The notes below the pieces were generated by a model. It was not told the origin of the DNA. It was given only the letters and a program-made list of their open reading frames with translations, and made no database searches. Shown in pieces: positions 62,654-64,000 of a stretch of 64,000 bases of DNA; within the stretch, counting starts at the first letter, position 1, and every line of letters starts with the position of its first letter. A program made the position numbers and the translations under genes. The stretch comes from Methanospirillum lacunae (GTDB taxonomy: Archaea > Halobacteriota > Methanomicrobia > Methanomicrobiales > Methanospirillaceae), in NCBI RefSeq assembly GCF_046195335.1, contig NZ_CP176093.1. The stretch is one strand, 5' to 3'.

Positions 62654-62845
62654 ATGACTGACGAACTCGTGGAGATTACTATCGCTGCTTCACCTTCGCT
62701 TGTCGAAACACTTGATGCTGCAGCTGAATTGATGGAGATGAGCAGAGAGGACATGGTTCTAAAAATCCTTACACGATGGGAGAAGGAACAGACTCTACCC
62801 CTACATGGTAAGGATAAGTTATGTAATATTATCCCCGGGATATGA
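62654..62845 (+). CDS. Small ribbon-helix-helix-like protein
   Basis: 63 residues: a strand (LVEITIAASPSL) followed by two helices (VETLDAAAELM; SREDMVLKILTRWEKEQ), like a CopG/Arc fold. It is divergent from the thioredoxin gene with a 54-base gap. It could be a small DNA-binding regulator. No partner toxin is next to it. Moderate confidence that it is a gene. Confidence 0.55.
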   Translation: MTDELVEITIAASPSLVETLDAAAELMEMSREDMVLKILTRWEKEQTLPLHGKDKLCNIIPGI

Positions 62846-62946
62846 TATTCCTGATTTATCTGTATCCCTGTAACAAAAACGAATTGTTCTGAGGTTTCCT
62901 GTAGGCTTTATCATAAATAGCTGAACGTCAGACGTAAGATATACGT

Positions 62947-63849
62947 ATGGCTGATGAATCGTACCGGGAATCAGAGGTTGACGGCACCATCGTGAAATGG
63001 GATCCTGACCAGATGCGGAAGATTCAGGAACATCCCTGCTATAGTGAGAAAGCCAGTCACACCTTTGGAAGAGCACACCTCCCAGTTGCTCCCAAATGTA
63101 ATGTCCAGTGTAACTACTGTGTCCGCAAGTTTGACTGCGTAAATGAGAGCAGACCCGGAGTTACCAGTGAAATTCTCAATCCGGAACAGGCACTCAAAAA
63201 GATCCGGGATATTGTCGCTGAACATCCGTACATCAAAGTAGTCGGGATAGCAGGTCCGGGAGACCCGCTCTACAACGAGGCAACCTTTGAGACCTTCAGG
63301 CTCATCCATGAGAATTTTCCAGACCTGATTCTCTGTGTGAGCACAAACGGTCTTCTCCTCCCAGACAAGATCGACCTTCTTGAGAAGTACGGAGTTTCCA
63401 ACATTACAGTCACCATGAATGCCCTGGATCCTGATGTAGCAGCACAGATCTACCAGTTCATAAATTATCAGGGAAAACGGTATGATTCAGGCAGGGAGAT
63501 GGGTGAACTCCTTATCGGAAAACAACTTGAAGGGATACGTCTTGCAGTAGAGCGTAAGATGCTCGTGAAAGTAAACACTGTGTATATTCCCGGAATAAAT
63601 GACTCCCAGATTCTTGAGATCGCAAAGAAGATCAGTTCCATGGGTGTTTACATCCACAATATTATCCCGCTCATAGCCCAGGCAAAATTTGCCCACCTCA
63701 AACCACCGACGATGGAAGAGAAACTTGCGATGCAGGAACTCTGCAAACCATATGTGAAACAGATGTCACATTGCCAGAGATGCAGGGCTGATGCAGTCGG
63801 GTGTCTTGGCAAAGATATCAACCCCTGTACTGGTCACAAGAGTGAGTGA
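62947..63849 (+). CDS. nifB: NifB-type radical SAM protein
   Basis: Radical SAM enzyme that builds the NifB-co cluster for nitrogenase. 300 aa, the short methanogen form without the C-terminal NifX-like domain. Motifs: HPCYSEKASHTFGRAHLPVAPKCN by pieces, CNVQCNYC as the CX3CX2C SAM cluster, ESRPGVTSEIL, GIAGPGDPLYN, NTVYIPGINDSQI and the C-terminal CQRCRADAVGCLG with ligands for the extra clusters. A TATA-like TTTATCATAAATA lies 30-40 bases upstream. No nifHDK is in the window. Confidence 0.93.
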   Translation: MADESYRESEVDGTIVKWDPDQMRKIQEHPCYSEKASHTFGRAHLPVAPKCNVQCNYCVRKFDCVNESRPGVTSEILNPEQALKKIRDIVAEHPYIKVVGIAGPGDPLYNEATFETFRLIHENFPDLILCVSTNGLLLPDKIDLLEKYGVSNITVTMNALDPDVAAQIYQFINYQGKRYDSGREMGELLIGKQLEGIRLAVERKMLVKVNTVYIPGINDSQILEIAKKISSMGVYIHNIIPLIAQAKFAHLKPPTMEEKLAMQELCKPYVKQMSHCQRCRADAVGCLGKDINPCTGHKSE

Positions 63850-63936
63850 CCCGGACTCAACCCAATATCTTTTTTGGTTCATACGCCGAACCAGATTCAT
63901 ACCATCCCCCCGGCTGGTTCACCTGGAGGTCTTTGA

Positions 63937-64000
63937 ATGCGTTCTATCCTGCCTGTGGCAATTCTGATTGTACTTTTAGTTTTAACGCAGAGTTCTTTGG
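63937..64000 (+). CDS. Start of an exported or membrane protein (cut by window end)
   Basis: GGAGGT is followed by ATG at 63937 and MRSILPVAILIVLLVLTQSS, a typical signal peptide. Only 21 codons are inside the window, so nothing more can be said. Confidence 0.5.
   Translation, partial: MRSILPVAILIVLLVLTQSSL

Noticed and set aside
1..64000. CRISPR arrays, insertion sequences, tRNA or rRNA genes
   Set aside because: No regularly spaced repeats, transposase motifs, terminal inverted repeats or tRNA T-loop patterns were noticed when reading the gaps by eye; a covariance-model search was not possible.

Overview
The window reads as a chromosomal segment of a hydrogenotrophic methanogen of the order Methanomicrobiales, most likely a Methanospirillum-like organism (inference from gene content; no rRNA is present). 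Archaeal and methanogen markers are clear: proteasome beta subunit, the aCPSF1 ribonuclease, Sec61-beta, CofE (coenzyme F420), an MtrH-family methyltransferase, an archaeal triosephosphate isomerase, NifB, NikR, CDC48 ATPases, AqpM-like aquaporin and the methanogen families DUF2193 and DUF2180. Base composition is moderately AT-rich. Genes are dense, often with ATGA overlaps and GGTG/GGAGG ribosome binding sites. I see no insertion sequence, CRISPR array, tRNA or rRNA.

Layout. 0-5 kb: an ABC-class ATPase, a cupin pair, and a nitrosative/oxidative stress locus (hybrid-cluster protein, divergent HxlR regulator, zinc-ribbon protein), followed by about 1.1 kb without a convincing gene. 5.8-13 kb: a membrane Ser/Thr kinase paired with an HTH-FHA regulator, pyruvate phosphate dikinase, and a CARDB/CAP-domain lipoprotein. 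13-17.5 kb: ruvC-ruvA-ruvB with polyphosphate kinase just upstream, all on the minus strand. 17.9-23.1 kb: a corrinoid methyl-transfer module in two divergent pairs (MtrH-like methyltransferase plus ASKHA ferredoxin activase; corrinoid protein plus UroD-like methyltransferase). 23-34 kb: mostly housekeeping (DNA glycosylase, CofE, Sec61-beta, amidohydrolase, USP, CBS protein, proteasome, aCPSF1, MFS transporter, methyltransferase). 34-42 kb: NikR with a candidate operator, a TPR protein, a solitary DNA methyltransferase, a sensor kinase-receiver-CheB operon, and an ECF-type cobalt/nickel transporter core. 42-50 kb: two large signalling proteins flanking a redox group (HxlR, ferredoxin-nitroreductase, flavoprotein, dicluster ferredoxin) and TIM. 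50-64 kb: phosphate uptake (DUF47 + PiT), the DUF2193-DUF2180-aquaporin operon behind a structured leader, two adjacent CDC48 genes with an Hsp20, thioredoxin and NifB. The last gene runs off the window.

How the genes work together. The most system-like unit is the methyl-transfer module. All four classes needed to move a methyl group from an unknown donor to a corrinoid and on to tetrahydromethanopterin, with repair of the corrinoid, lie side by side, although Methanomicrobiales are generally regarded as H2/CO2 or formate users. Other units with testable logic are the kinase/FHA-regulator pair, the CheB split into separate receiver and methylesterase chains behind a non-CheA kinase, and the aquaporin operon whose ribosome binding site is buried in a hairpin. 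Starts were revised from the longest reading frame where a ribosome binding site or family length supported a shorter one; this is stated per entry.
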